In this document: positions 1 through 11,473 of the stretch, piece after piece
Layout of the letters: each line of letters starts with the position of its first letter
Position numbering within the stretch: the stretch's first letter is position 1
Assembly: GCA_023105745.1 (NCBI GenBank)
Contig: JALGQZ010000013.1
Coordinates: 6,746,105 to 6,810,104 of the forward strand
Direction: 5' to 3'
Source: Austropuccinia psidii
Taxonomy: Eukaryota; Basidiomycota; Pucciniomycetes; Pucciniales; Sphaerophragmiaceae
Length of the DNA stretch: 64,000 nucleotides
Position numbers and translations under genes: made by a program
The notes under the pieces: model-generated
The model's database searches: none
The model's input: the letters and a program-made list of their open reading frames with translations, nothing else
What the model was told of the DNA's origin: nothing

Positions 1-325
1 ATGCATCATGAAAAGAGGAATCTTTTTGGGGAGCTCTGACATAGTCAATGAGTACTTGAGAACAATATTCTTGGCAAGAAAGGAGTTTTTAGCACCAGAA
101 TCAATGAGAATACTATGAAAAATGTCAGATACAGAAGAAAAAAATAATAGACTTTAAAGATTTCTTGACACTAGTATTCAGAGTGCACAATTTTTCTCTT
201 GAAAGAAACAGGTGAGAACCATTGAACACATCATGATTCCCACTCAGGCTTTTCTCTGCTTTCTAGGGAATCCTCTTAATGACCCTGGCCTATTCTGAGG
301 CCTCTTAAGGCAGTTTTTAATTGGT
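1..325 (-). pseudogene. Gypsy retropepsin (pol) fragment
   Basis: Minus-strand continuation of the gag gene at 1092-2290, lying beyond the solo LTR at 326-1086. Reading the minus strand gives a retropepsin-type active site, LIDSGA (plus 91-102), followed by a typical N-SFLAKNIVLKYSL stretch as in rust Ty3/Gypsy proteases. The protease would cleave the Gag-Pol polyprotein in virus-like particles. Upstream of the active site the frame has several stops, so this copy is decayed. The fragment runs off the window start, so reverse transcriptase and integrase, if present, lie outside. Identification rests on the D-S-G-A motif and on its order after the gag zinc knuckle. Confidence 0.7.
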
Positions 326-1086
326 TGTAACAAACACTCACCAGGGGTAAGGGTATTCATCAATACACCCACTCAAACACCTCAAATCAGCAGATCCAGT
401 ATCTGCATCAGCATTCAGTTTCAGCAATCTTCATTCTGAAACATGCATACAGCTTGGTACATCAATACAGCCTGTCAATACCTGTACAGGTTGGATTCAC
501 CCAATACAGTTTCAATACACCAGCATGAAACTGTATGATCACTCAAATACACCACACCTCTTGTACAGGTTCTGTACAGCTGTACAGGACCTGTATTGGC
601 CAGACTCAATCCAATAATTCAACCCTCTCATGAAAATTCTTCCTCTGGATCAGGGCTGGTGTTTCTCACACATACCAGCCCCTCTTTCTCCCCCCTGGGG
701 ACTTTTCCCCAGTTAATTAATTTAGTTTATTTATTATTTTATGATTAGTCTTATCCTTATTTTGGGTATTATAATTATTTAATTTTAAGTTAGTCTTTGC
801 ATTTCTCTCTTTTCCTGTACAGTATGAGTTGGGTGGCCATATCCTTATTAACCCTTCTCTTTCCATTCTGACATGTTGAAACAGTGGACTTGGACTTGTT
901 TGTGGTTGGCTCTTCTATTCTTTTATTCTTATTCTTTTGTTGCTGGTTTCTTATATTTATTCTTTTAGTAATTCATCTTTAACACTCTTAAGTGTATCCT
1001 TTCTTACCATATTTTTGAGCCCTCCATAAGTGAGTCCCAGTTTACTGAGTGCCAGGCCCTCTTCACTTCAAAGAGCCCCTGTGACA
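326..1086. mobile_element. Solo LTR with TSD TTGGT, inside gag zinc knuckle
   Basis: A 761-bp LTR-like unit. It begins TGTAACA at 326 and ends TGTGACA at 1086, and is flanked by the perfect 5-bp duplication TTGGT (321-325 and 1087-1091). It carries no coding capacity. A diverged, inverted relative lies at 3044-3761. Removing the unit and one TSD copy joins the minus-strand gag frame into a continuous zinc knuckle and downstream linker (CTYCGEKEPIKNCLKRPQN), which confirms the boundaries. Transcriptional orientation is not certain. A solo LTR is what recombination between the two LTRs of a full element leaves behind. Confidence 0.88.
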
Positions 1087-1091
1087 TTGGT

Positions 1092-2290
1092 TCCTTTTCA
1101 CCACAATAAGTGCATAAACCTTCTTTAATCCTCCTCTCCTTTTCATAGCTGATTAATTCATTGTCCTTATTGAGGAGAGAAGCATGAGGCTTATCCTTAT
1201 AAACTTGAGAATTCTTCCCCTTCTTACTGTTCTTATTATGAGGCTTCTTGGAAGATTAATCTTGAGGAGGCCTTAAGGGATTGGAACCATTTCCTGGTGG
1301 CTTCTTCTATTTATGAATACTCCTTTCCTTCTGCCTCTCATTGTACCTGAAATCTAACTCCAAGGTAATGTCCATAAGCTCTTGAAGGCTAGCAAAATTA
1401 TCAGGGTGAGAAGCCAATTGATCCAATAGCCTTGATGCCAAGCCTCTTCTATAAAAATGAATGTATTCCCTTTCTCCCCAATCCCCAATTCTTGAAATTG
1501 AGCTTCTGGAATCAGCAATTTACAAAGAGACATGACCACTTTCCTTTATCCTGAGATTATCCAACTCTTGTTTAGATTTTCTGAATTCATTAGGGTCACC
1601 AAACAGAGTTAACAGCTGGATCTCAAATAGCTTCCAGTTTTTGAGGATAGAATGTGTCTTCATTAGAGATACTTGCGAGATATGGTTCAATCCATTTTCC
1701 AGCTGTACCAGTGAAAAAAGAAGTTGAGTAAAACACCTTCTTCTTGTCAGATAAGAAGTTTTCTGGGTCATTATGGAAGATTAATTGACAGTCTTGGATA
1801 AATCCTCTCAATCTATGAGCTTGAGTACCATCAAAATACTCAGGTTCCTTCATGGATGGACTCTTTAATGCTGGGGCTCTTGAATTTTCCCTGGGAGAAA
1901 CTTCTTCATTGAGCTTTCCCATGAAGTGAGTCATTTTCTCCATCATCTTGAGAAAATTTGGTTCAGCTTGAGAGAAAAAAGGTTGATTGGAAAGGGCTAT
2001 ATTCAAAGCTTCAGAAGCCTCAGGGGCACCTTTGAAGGTAGCTTCCACTTCAGTCTCCTAAAACTCTTCCCCTAATCTTCTTCTAGGCCCTTGAGAAATT
2101 CTGGAATAGCCACCTAACAGGCCAAAGAATGATCTTGATCTTCTTGATCTCATACCTCCTTTTCTGGAGGGCTCTACTCCTTCCATTGGTGGCCCTCTGT
2201 CCAGATTTTAACTCAGTTAATTAACTGATGGTGTGCAATCAAGAGGAGCCCTTGCTGTAGGAATGAGAACAGCTTGATCTCTGTGGGATT
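1092..2290 (-). pseudogene. gag: Ty3/Gypsy-type Gag, frameshifted
   Basis: Retrotransposon capsid/nucleocapsid gene on the minus strand. The N-terminal part is Arg/Ser-rich (about 2290-2100). The capsid core (about 1860-1360) includes the stretches EYFDGTQAHRLRGFIQ, TAGKWIEPYL, LLTLFGDPNEFRKSKQ and a region around GDWGEREYIHFYRRGLASRL, all typical of rust Gypsy capsids. A CX2C zinc-knuckle start (CTYC, plus 1103-1114) closes it. The frame shifts between about 1770 and 1620 and has additional stops, so the gene is dead. The zinc knuckle is cut by the solo LTR at 326-1086; the second half and the protease follow at 1-325. The usual knuckle histidine appears to be glutamate here. Confidence 0.85.
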
Positions 2291-3043
2291 TTGTATTCTT
2301 GGCTGGAGAGCTATGCTGAATACACATTATTTGAAAAGTAAAAATAACTTGAGAATACTTTGAGAACATAAAATGAAGCTTGAGAAATTTAAATCAAGCA
2401 GAATCTTGAGGTAGGAACAATATCTTGAGAAAATTCAAATCAATTTCAATCAATCCAATAGAGTCAATTCAAAGCCAAAAACCCATATTTATTGAGGAAT
2501 TCAGCTAATAAGTGAATATCTTCAAAATTCAATTCAATATCTTGAGGAATCAAATTCAAATCAATCAATCAAATGAGATCTTTAGGATAAATCAGCTATC
2601 TTGAAGTGTAAAAATTAAGTCAATAAATTAAATCAAATCAAATCAAGTCCTGAAATAATAAATCAATTCTCCTGATAATTCCAAATCAATAAACTAATAA
2701 TTATTCAGGAGTTCTAAACAATAAATAATCAACCCAAATCCACTTGAAATCCTGAATTGCTGAATCAATTATCCAATTAATTCCACCCAATCAAATCCTG
2801 AAAAAACCCAGAATTCCAACAGAAAAATAATTTAGAGTTGATTAAGAGTTAAAATTAAAGTGAAAAGGCCAGAAAATTAAGAAATGATAAAAAAAAGGTT
2901 GATTTTGATATTAATAAAATGAAGGAGATGATAGCTGATGAGAATCATAAAGTCAGAAAGTCATGAGAATTCATAATTGATTAATAAGAGAAATTGATAT
3001 AAATGAATGAAAAAAAGAAACAATTTTGAGTCGATTAATATAA
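2291..3043. other. AT-rich spacer upstream of gag
   Basis: No coding frame is visible. The stretch is built of imperfect repeats of AAATCAAT/TCAATCAA and CTTGAG-type words (about 2330-2800), consistent with a retroelement 5' leader that has become simple-sequence-like. No primer binding site could be placed confidently between this leader and the LTR at 3044. Confidence 0.5.
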
Positions 3044-3761
3044 TGTCCCAGGCTCTCTTATAAGCTAAAAGGTGCTGGAACTGAGTAAAATGGAACTCAC
3101 TTATGGAGCGCTCAGGAAGAGATATGATGGAACACACTTAAGGGTGTAACAAAGGTAGAATTTCTAATCAAATAAATATAAGAAAGCAGAAAAAATAAGA
3201 ATAAGAGTAAATAATAAAAGAGCCAGCCACAAACAAGTCCAAGTCCACTGTTTCAAACTGTCAGAAAGAAAGAGAAAGGTTAATAAGGATATGACCACCA
3301 GAACTCCACTAAACAGGTGAGGAAGTGCAAAGACCAACTTGAAACAAATAAATATAATACTCCAAAGTCAAGAATAACAATATTTATGAAGGAATGAATA
3401 AAATATATTAATTAACTGGGAAAAAGTCCCCAGGGGGAGAAAGAGGGCTGGTATATGTCAGAATCCATCAGCCCTGATCCAAAGAGTGAATTTTCTTGAG
3501 AGGAATCTTTATTTCAATTTGTTTGGATGACATAGCCCCTGTATGGATGTACAGGGTCTGTACAAAAGGTGTGGTGGGTTTGAGTGATCACACAGCTTCA
3601 TACTTGTGAATCCAAAAATTTATTTTCTGAATCCAGCCTGTACAAGTGTTGAAAGGCTGTATTGATGAAACTGATTAATGATACACATACTGGATTGCTG
3701 TTTTGGTGGGTTTGAGTGGGTTTAAGGCTGAATACCCTTACCCCTGATAGTGGCTGTGACA
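3044..3761. mobile_element. LTR copy inverted relative to 326-1086
   Basis: About 718 bp from TGTCCCAGGCTC to GGCTGTGACA, aligning base for base with the reverse complement of 326-1086. Shared blocks include the ACTCACTTATGGAG region, the CAGCCCTGATCCA..GAG region, the TGTACAGG words and the CCCTTACCCCTGAT end. Flanks TATAA and GCTTA do not match, so no target duplication was found. It could be the 5' LTR of the gag element at 1-2290 or an independent, rearranged insertion; the sequence does not decide. Confidence 0.7.
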
Positions 3762-6700
3762 GCTTATTTTACTTTTATATAATATTAAAACTGCTTTTTA
3801 TGAGATAAGTCATGTGATTGTGGCATAAATTTATAAATATCTTCATTTTTTCTATCTTACTATATTATCAAGATCCTTAATAATAAGCTATACATTACCG
3901 GACTTAATATACCTACATAGGCTATGAAATATTCTTATTATTGAAACATTCAAATAGAAAGGGGAAATACCAACTTAGAGGGTCAGGATTCCTAAAATTA
4001 TTCAGTATTTGTAGTTTAAAAGCTCCTGTAATCTTATAAATCTTTTAATGATTCATTATTAAATCAATTAAAATCTTTATTTCATATCATACTAATAATT
4101 ATATATCTTAGATAAGCTGAGACCTGAGATCAGTCATGATGATCTTCCAGTGAGGTTATTTATTACTGTTAATACTTCAAAAATTATAAATTCAAGTTCT
4201 TTTTTTATTATTTGACCAAAAAGGGTGGGGTTTCCCTGATTTATGACTAGTATCCAAAAAATTCTTCCTTTGTTAAAATCCATTATTAAAAAAGTAGTCC
4301 CAGGATTCATTTATTGATCAATACCTAAAAATTAATTTGAAATACAATTTTTGAGAAAATCATAAGTAATAAATGCTAAAACAATGATAAATTCAAAATC
4401 AATTAATATTAAGTTTCAAATTATCTATCAATTTCCTTGCTCACTTACTGTCTCACAGTTGTGGTTACAAAATGCCTTTAATTTTTTGAATTAAAATCCA
4501 ATCCAAGCCTTTGTATAGCTATGAGTTTAACTCATAGATATAATATATCCTCTGTGAGCTCAGGTTAAGAATTAAAATCTCAATTCATTACTCAAGCTAG
4601 CTTAACATTGATAGATAGGGAATTTTATTCCACAAATTTTTAAGAGATTTGAAATCTAATTTACTCATTCTTTTCTCCTCTAATTCCTTTAGGCGCAGTG
4701 CTCCCCATTATGAGTTCTTTTATGACTTAATCAAACTGATTATTTATTATTTTATTCATAGTTATGAGATCCCAAAATAAGCTGAATCAATATTTTCACT
4801 CTTATAAATTTTTCATTTTTTATATTTAAAACTCTTTCAGAGTATAAAGTACCTGTGATCAAAGTATATGAGTAGGAGTAGGAAATATGGTTTATAATAA
4901 TAACTTATTAATTCTGAATTGCTTTAGGTGACTTGTGAGCTCAAATCAACAATTTTCTATTCAAAGTTTAAATATCACATTTCTTCAGCTTATTGGAGGT
5001 TCCAATGAAAATCTTATACCTCTCCATATTTTTGTTTTAATTTCTCTTATAATATATATTTTTACCCCTAGTTAGTGATTTTACTTGACTAATAGCTTCT
5101 CCATGTAGTTTTCTTTATATTAACTATGATAACATGGAAATATAATTTTTAAATTCTGTATTTTAATATAATTTAGTTATTTTTCTTTAAAATAGCTTTC
5201 CCTTAAGCCTGATATAATAGCTACCATTTACTTTTATATAATTGTCAGTTTATAAAATCTCATATAGTAATAGCTTCTTTTATTATTTAATAAATTCAAA
5301 ATTCCTAATATAATGGCTTTATGGCTCATAATTTTTTTAAATATGGGATTATGAGATCCTCTTGTAAAATTACTAACATGGAACTTGAGAAAACACTTGT
5401 TTCCACTGGTTTTTTTGAATCAAAATTTCATAACTACAGTATTACCTGAAATATCAGTATCCAATCTTACTTATTTTGGCCTCTTATTTTAATAATACTC
5501 CTTTTCCAAAATTGAAAAATAAAATTCTTGAAACTTCATTACAAAATATTGATTCAGATACTTAATGAGGATATATATTGGATGAAAATAACCATTATTT
5601 AAGGCTCTTAATATCTTCACAGGTTTTTATTTTGCATATATTTATGAAATGAAATAAAATACAGGGAAATATTTTTTCTTTGGTTAAAAATTAAGAAATT
5701 ATTATTTCTGAAAATTCCAAGCTATAAATTTAGGATAATTTCTATATTAGAAGATTAAATATGAATGTAAACTAGAGATTTCCATTTGTCCTCACCAAAT
5801 CAAGTATTTAACTCTTAGTTTTGGAATATATACATATTTCTTGTATAATTAATAGCTTATATATTAATTTAAAGAAATTTTGAAAATTTATTCACTCACC
5901 TTATGTAGTTCATCATTCCAATAGAAAATAGATAAAAATACTCCTTATGATGAATTTTTGGAGATTAAATTTTGAGAAAATTAAAGCAAAAATTCTATCA
6001 TACATTATTGACATTAGATTTAGAAGTCTTTTATATTCTAAACTAAACTCTTCACAGTATTGAAATGGAGTTTGAATAAATGTATTTTGATTTTATTTCT
6101 CTGGTGAAGCTTGTTGTACATCAGTTCTTGTCTTAGTGAAAATAACTCGTTTGGATAAATTCTTGTTTCATTTTTGTTTAAGCTTTTTTCTTTATTATTT
6201 TAATATTATTGTTTCTAAGTGTATATTTTAACTGGTATTTTCATTCTATAGATATTTATATGCTAAAAAACACAAAATGAAATACAGTTTCTATGGGTTG
6301 AAATATTTAATAATTCAAATCAATTATATTTAGGAATGGGAAAATTTGAATAACCATGATTAATCAAAAAATTCAAGAATTCCCCTGCATAAATTTTCCA
6401 TTAAGAAAGTAGTAAATATTATTGATATTATCATTATTCATGAAAATGAAAAATCTGGAATAATTAAATATTCAATAGATATTAATAAAATGAAATAACC
6501 TCTTTTATCATAATATTTATTAGGTCAAAATGTATTCTCTTTTCAGGAGATATTAAGATGGAAAAATTGAAATAATATGTGTTTCTTAAAATTCAAATTT
6601 CCAAAAAATATTTCTCATGATATGTATTTTCCTGGAGATTAATGTTCTAAGATATTCACATAAATTATAAACAATGAGTCTAAATAAAAATCTTGATGAT

Positions 6701-9622
6701 AGCTCTTTATTGATGTATTTATATGTGAATATTCTTTCATTTTTTTTACAAAACATACAGAAAGATAGTTCCTGAAATCATGGCTTTTATTCAAGGGAAC
6801 TAAATATTTATATTGATTTCAGATGGGTTTTTTGAATATAAAATGCAGAGCTAAGCTTTATATATTCTCAATAAAATATTTAAGCTGAGAAAATATTACT
6901 TCAAAGCCATATGAAATACATCTCTAATAATCATTCTTAACAATTGAGAGACTTTTTATTACACTTATTGAGCATCATCCAGAATATTTATGAAAAATAC
7001 CAGTTTACTTAGAGTTTAACTTACTAATATACTTCTTTCAAGAATTTTGAAAATTTCCCCATTAAATGTCCTTTCTCTTAGATTCATTTTTAATTTATCC
7101 AAATAGCTCATTGTATGCTTGAGTGAGTCAAGAGATATTTAAATTTTGGAGAAATTCTATTTTTAAACCACTTCTTCTTCAAAAATATTTAATTATAACA
7201 GAAATTGTTGGAATATATGTCTTACCTTCATTGAGTAATAACTAAATCAACCATAATTATTTCCTCTTATTTTATTTATCTATCCATCCCATTCAAAACA
7301 GCAGGAAATACCTGTAAACTCTTTGTTAGTTTGTCCTTCTATCTTGACATAAAGTCTGAGATTTATCTTTTCCCTTTGAGCCATAATGAGAAAACTGATG
7401 CTTTTTGGAAATCAGCAATTGCACCAATTTTTCTTTACCAAATCCAAAAAATTCAATCCTCTTTATATGAAGAAAATAAACAAAAATAATCTTCTATTCT
7501 CCCAAAGAAACTGTGTAAAAAATGTGATAACTGATCAAAAGGATGATAAGGAAATTCTCTCAATATTGTTGATTTTTCTGATTAATTTTATATTATCATA
7601 TACATATTTGAATCCAATTTTGCCTCATTTTTTCTAAATTAATTCTCTAAGATATTTAGTATAAAAGGTGAGCAATCTTTTGATACAAGAGGTGCATTAT
7701 GTGTTCATTTTTGAAATGATTTACTTTCCTTTTTATGAGGATTATTATGTTCATGAGCAGTAAAATCCTTGAATAATTTTCATAATAATCAGTTTTCATG
7801 TTTATAGCTTTCTTTTTTTTATGTTACCTTATTAATTTATTTTTTTATGTGACAGGAGGAGGCTCTTGAAATTCCTTTAGTGTAAAAAAAGGCGATGATA
7901 ATGGAAAGAATTATTCCAGGAGGATTTGTGCAGCCCCCTAGACTGAAAAAGCTGATTACATCTGAAAAATTCACAATAGGAGGCTTTGAAGAGCCTACTT
8001 GTATAATCTTATTAATAATAATCCAAACAAACTCAAAACTAAAGCTCAAGAAAAACTTAAAAAGGAAATTTGACAAATTTTAAGAGGAAAAATTAAATGA
8101 TAACTACAACAATAGCAATAAAAGATTTTCAAAAAAAAGTAAAAAAATTGTTTTACTGTAGGAAACTTAAGCTCCATCTTATTTTTATTTGAAAAATACT
8201 GCAAATAAGAAAAAGATAGATAAATAAAACTCTTAACAAGTCTCGGTAAAGTCAGTTCTTTTCTGACCATTGTATCCGTGAGATAAAAATTTCAAAGCAA
8301 AGAAAACTGTGGTTCTTTGAATATTCTTTTTCATAATTGAATTATATTTTACTCAAAGAAAGAGATTTAACCATAATATTTGGCTTTATTTGAGCCCTTT
8401 TTTAAGTGAGATGACCTGAAATATTGTCATATTTTGAGAATACTGAGTAATAAGGTAAGAAGAAAAGTTTTTTTATAAAAGAAGCAGACATCTCCCCATT
8501 AAAAGCTTTAAGAGAGTGAAATGATGTTTTAAGTTCAGATAGATATGTAAGATCAAACTTTCAAAGTATATATAATTTTAATTAGGCTGATACATCATAT
8601 TTGAAGGATATATCATTTGCTTCAATATTTCAATGCAGTATAAATGCATTAGAACTATACAAAGATGAAAAGAATAATTGATAAAATTCTATAATCTTCC
8701 AGTGGCTGAGAAAATTCCAGAACAAAAACAAACATGCAAGCTCTAGTTTGTACCTAGTGTCAAGGAAGTTTGTAAGCTTACAATTCTCTGGGTCTCAGCT
8801 CCATTCAAAATTAAACACTTTTTGTTGATTGTATCAACCTTCCTCATGTTTATTATATATTAATAATATTATGAAGTCATTTTTTCTAATAATGACTCTT
8901 ATATTGTATCTTTATGAGTTAACTTACAATATTCTTAACCAATATCCACATTCTTTATGGCTTTATATACAGAAAATATAGAATCCCCATTAGATTCCTA
9001 CAGATACTGTTTCAAAATATTCATTAGCTACCTATATGGAGTGGTAATATTCGCTCAATGATTCATTGAAGAAAAACAGTATCTATTGTCTCCCCAAGCT
9101 CAAGATTATCAATATGGTTTATGTTCAATTATTTGAAGATAATTCATAATGTTTAATACTGTTATATTGATTGAGCTGAGTCTATTTTATCTTTTATAAA
9201 TTTTACATATGTTTCTTAGTGAGTCTTATTCATCATCTATAATGTCCTATTTAATAATGGGTTCCCTATCTCTTTCATATGGATAGGTCAATTTTGGCTG
9301 ACTAAACACAATTATAACTTCTACTTACTTTTTCTACAGTCTTATTTACCTTGATATATCATTGCATCCTTTTAATAGTAATCGATTTGCATAATTCTTT
9401 TCATATTTTTATATTATTATTTTTCCTTAATTAATTAATGAGTGGCCTGTTTTCTGATCAGTGAAGGGTTTCCCCTACCAATATATAACCAAAAAAAACC
9501 TTTAGTCTTTAATGGAAAGTTGAAATTTTTTCCATAATTTTTGTTTTCCAGATGTTCATATGCAATTATTTCAGTTCTCTTTTCATTACACTAGGTATTT
9601 TTTAAAACTTAGTGAATATTAT
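3762..9622. other. AT-rich decayed sequence, no gene seen
   Basis: About 5.9 kb of strongly AT-rich DNA in which no ORF above 85 codons occurs and none resembles a protein I know. CpG dinucleotides are extremely rare; by eye only around ten. A small patch at 7855-8030 repeats a GGAGG(A/C)TTTG..GAGCC word and codes for a GGF-rich peptide, possibly a shred of a gag polyprotein. I regard the block as old, deaminated repeat DNA. Confidence 0.6.
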
Positions 9623-10459
9623 TGTGCTATCCCATACCTTATTGGCCCAGTTTAAAGTGAAATTTCATTTATAAAGCTGTAAATTGAAGAAATAACAAAG
9701 AAAACTCAATAATTAATCAATTATAATAGATGAATTCAGCAATAAAATTGATTAAAACCAATTAATATTTATAGTCCCATAAGGAAATCCTAGAAGAATA
9801 GTCAATTTGATTACAAGAATAACAATAAAATAAGGAAAATAAAAAGACAAGCTAGCAATAATGTTAAGTTTACCAGTGAGAGGGGTAGTGAAACACTTAA
9901 GTTACCCAAGCTCTGCTCAACCTTTGGATTACTCAGCAATGCAGTTATTAAACTGAGGCCACTTCAATAAGGAATAAATTAAAACTGTATTAATCAACAG
10001 TCACAAGACAGAAAGAAAATAAATCAATCAATTTATGCAAGGAAAATCTATCAAAACCTTAAATTACACAGCATATCTGTGGAAATACAAGCACAGCCAC
10101 CTGATAAGCCAGTAAATATAAATTAAAAGCATAATTTAAGTTAATTGAAGTAAAACTAAATCTTGTACAGGACAAATAGAATCCCCACAATACACAGCAT
10201 TCTCCACCTAAAGTTCAAAAAATACACAAACCTATGGTGCAATAACTGTATAAAATCATCTCATACCACCAAAAATGGTGCAACAAGCCAGACAAATGGT
10301 GCAATCCCTTCAAGAAATGACACAATTTCAACAGTTCCTCACCAGAAAAAAATCTCAGATTACATAATCATACATAAAAATGGTGCAATCATCCAAACAA
10401 ATGGTATCTCATCACTATAAAAAATTATCCCAGCCAAAAGAAGTGAGAAAATTCTAAGT

Positions 10460-10540
10460 CCCTTGTTTTGAGTGCCTCTATGGAGGGCCCAAAGAATATA
10501 AATAGAGGGCCTCTCTCCCTCATTTTTTCCTCTTTTCCCC
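10460..10540 (+). promoter_or_regulatory. LTR core promoter block with TATA box
   Basis: TATAAATAG at 10497-10505 lies between two GGGCC-containing words (GGAGGGCCC upstream, AGAGGGCCT downstream), then a pyrimidine-rich CTCTCTCCCTC tract typical of a transcription start region. The block is almost unchanged at 63596-63668 while the surrounding LTR sequence has drifted. Confidence 0.7.
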
Positions 10541-10550
10541 ATGCAATTAA

Positions 10551-10682
10551 TTATATACCAAGAAGGAGAATAATTATTCATCCCTCACTAGTAGGTCAAT
10601 CTAGTATTATTATTAAATGGGAGCTATATACCAATAAGGAGAATAATTCATCCATCCCTTACTATTAGAATAATCTAGTTAT
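10551..10682 (+). repeat. 75-bp tandem duplication downstream of LTR TATA
   Basis: Two imperfect copies of a unit starting TATACCAA(G/T)AAGGAGAATAATT and ending AATCTAGT, spaced about 75 bp. The position just after the promoter suggests it lies in the transcribed R/U5 part of the LTR. Confidence 0.7.
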
Positions 10683-11473
10683 TTTTTTAAAGTATTATAG
10701 ACTTATAAGTTTAATTCATAGTGATTTCTAATTAATAGTAGTTAACAGAGGGTCTACTTCATATTGTTAATCCACCCTATGTTTAAATTATTAAACTTAT
10801 AATTATAACACTATCAATAATACTCATAATATTGAATTTATCCCCATATCCTTTACATTATAAAGAAAAAATATTCTTATTATATCTTCATATTAAAAAA
10901 AACTTTACAAATGAACATTATTATATGAAAAACTTACACATACATTATATTATATCACTCTTATATTTCACAAATATCCATATTATATTAAACAATATCT
11001 TACAAATATATTATTAAAGGTCTTATTGCTATATCATATTAGCAATTACACTCTCAAACCATTAAGTATTATAAAGGATATAGCATTAAATTAACTTACC
11101 CATATACTTCATATTAGTACTATTGTATTAAATCAAGCTCTTATACTATCAAGGTTTTACCCTTAAATCATTTCATATTACTATTTAAGAATTATTATTT
11201 TATACTTTTTTGAAATAATAAGTTACTTATCTTATTATTGAATAGTTCTGATAGAGACTGCTTAAAAGTCTTCTCTAGTTGTAAAGCCATAATCTTATAT
11301 GTTGATTTGTGATCTCTGTAGGGAGATTGTTTAGTATAGTCAGAGGCGCGGCTAAAACACAATTAGCACCCTTGGTTACAGGATTATTTCAGCAATTCAA
11401 AAATGTTTACCTGTGATTTCCTTTTCAAGGACTTCCTTATCCAATCCCACACTAAAAGTAGCTCCACAGTACC

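Larger units (their letters stand above)
9623..10800 (+). mobile_element. LTR of TGTGGTATTCCATACC-type family (3' end not located)
   Basis: Starts TGTGCTATCCCATACC at 9623, a variant of the palindromic terminus shared by LTRs at 32886, 33187, 62556 and both LTRs of the 39-49 kb element. Internally it contains ATGGTGCAAT words (10228-10400) and a promoter block (10460-10540) nearly identical to 63596-63668, so it is the same family as the LTR at 62556. The downstream end could not be placed; candidates extend to about 11380. There is no coding content. Confidence 0.7.

Noticed and set aside
7837..8083. Overlapping ORFs on both strands with GGF/PP words
   Set aside because: Too short, overlapping antisense, surrounded by decayed DNA; at best a shred of a gag polyprotein.
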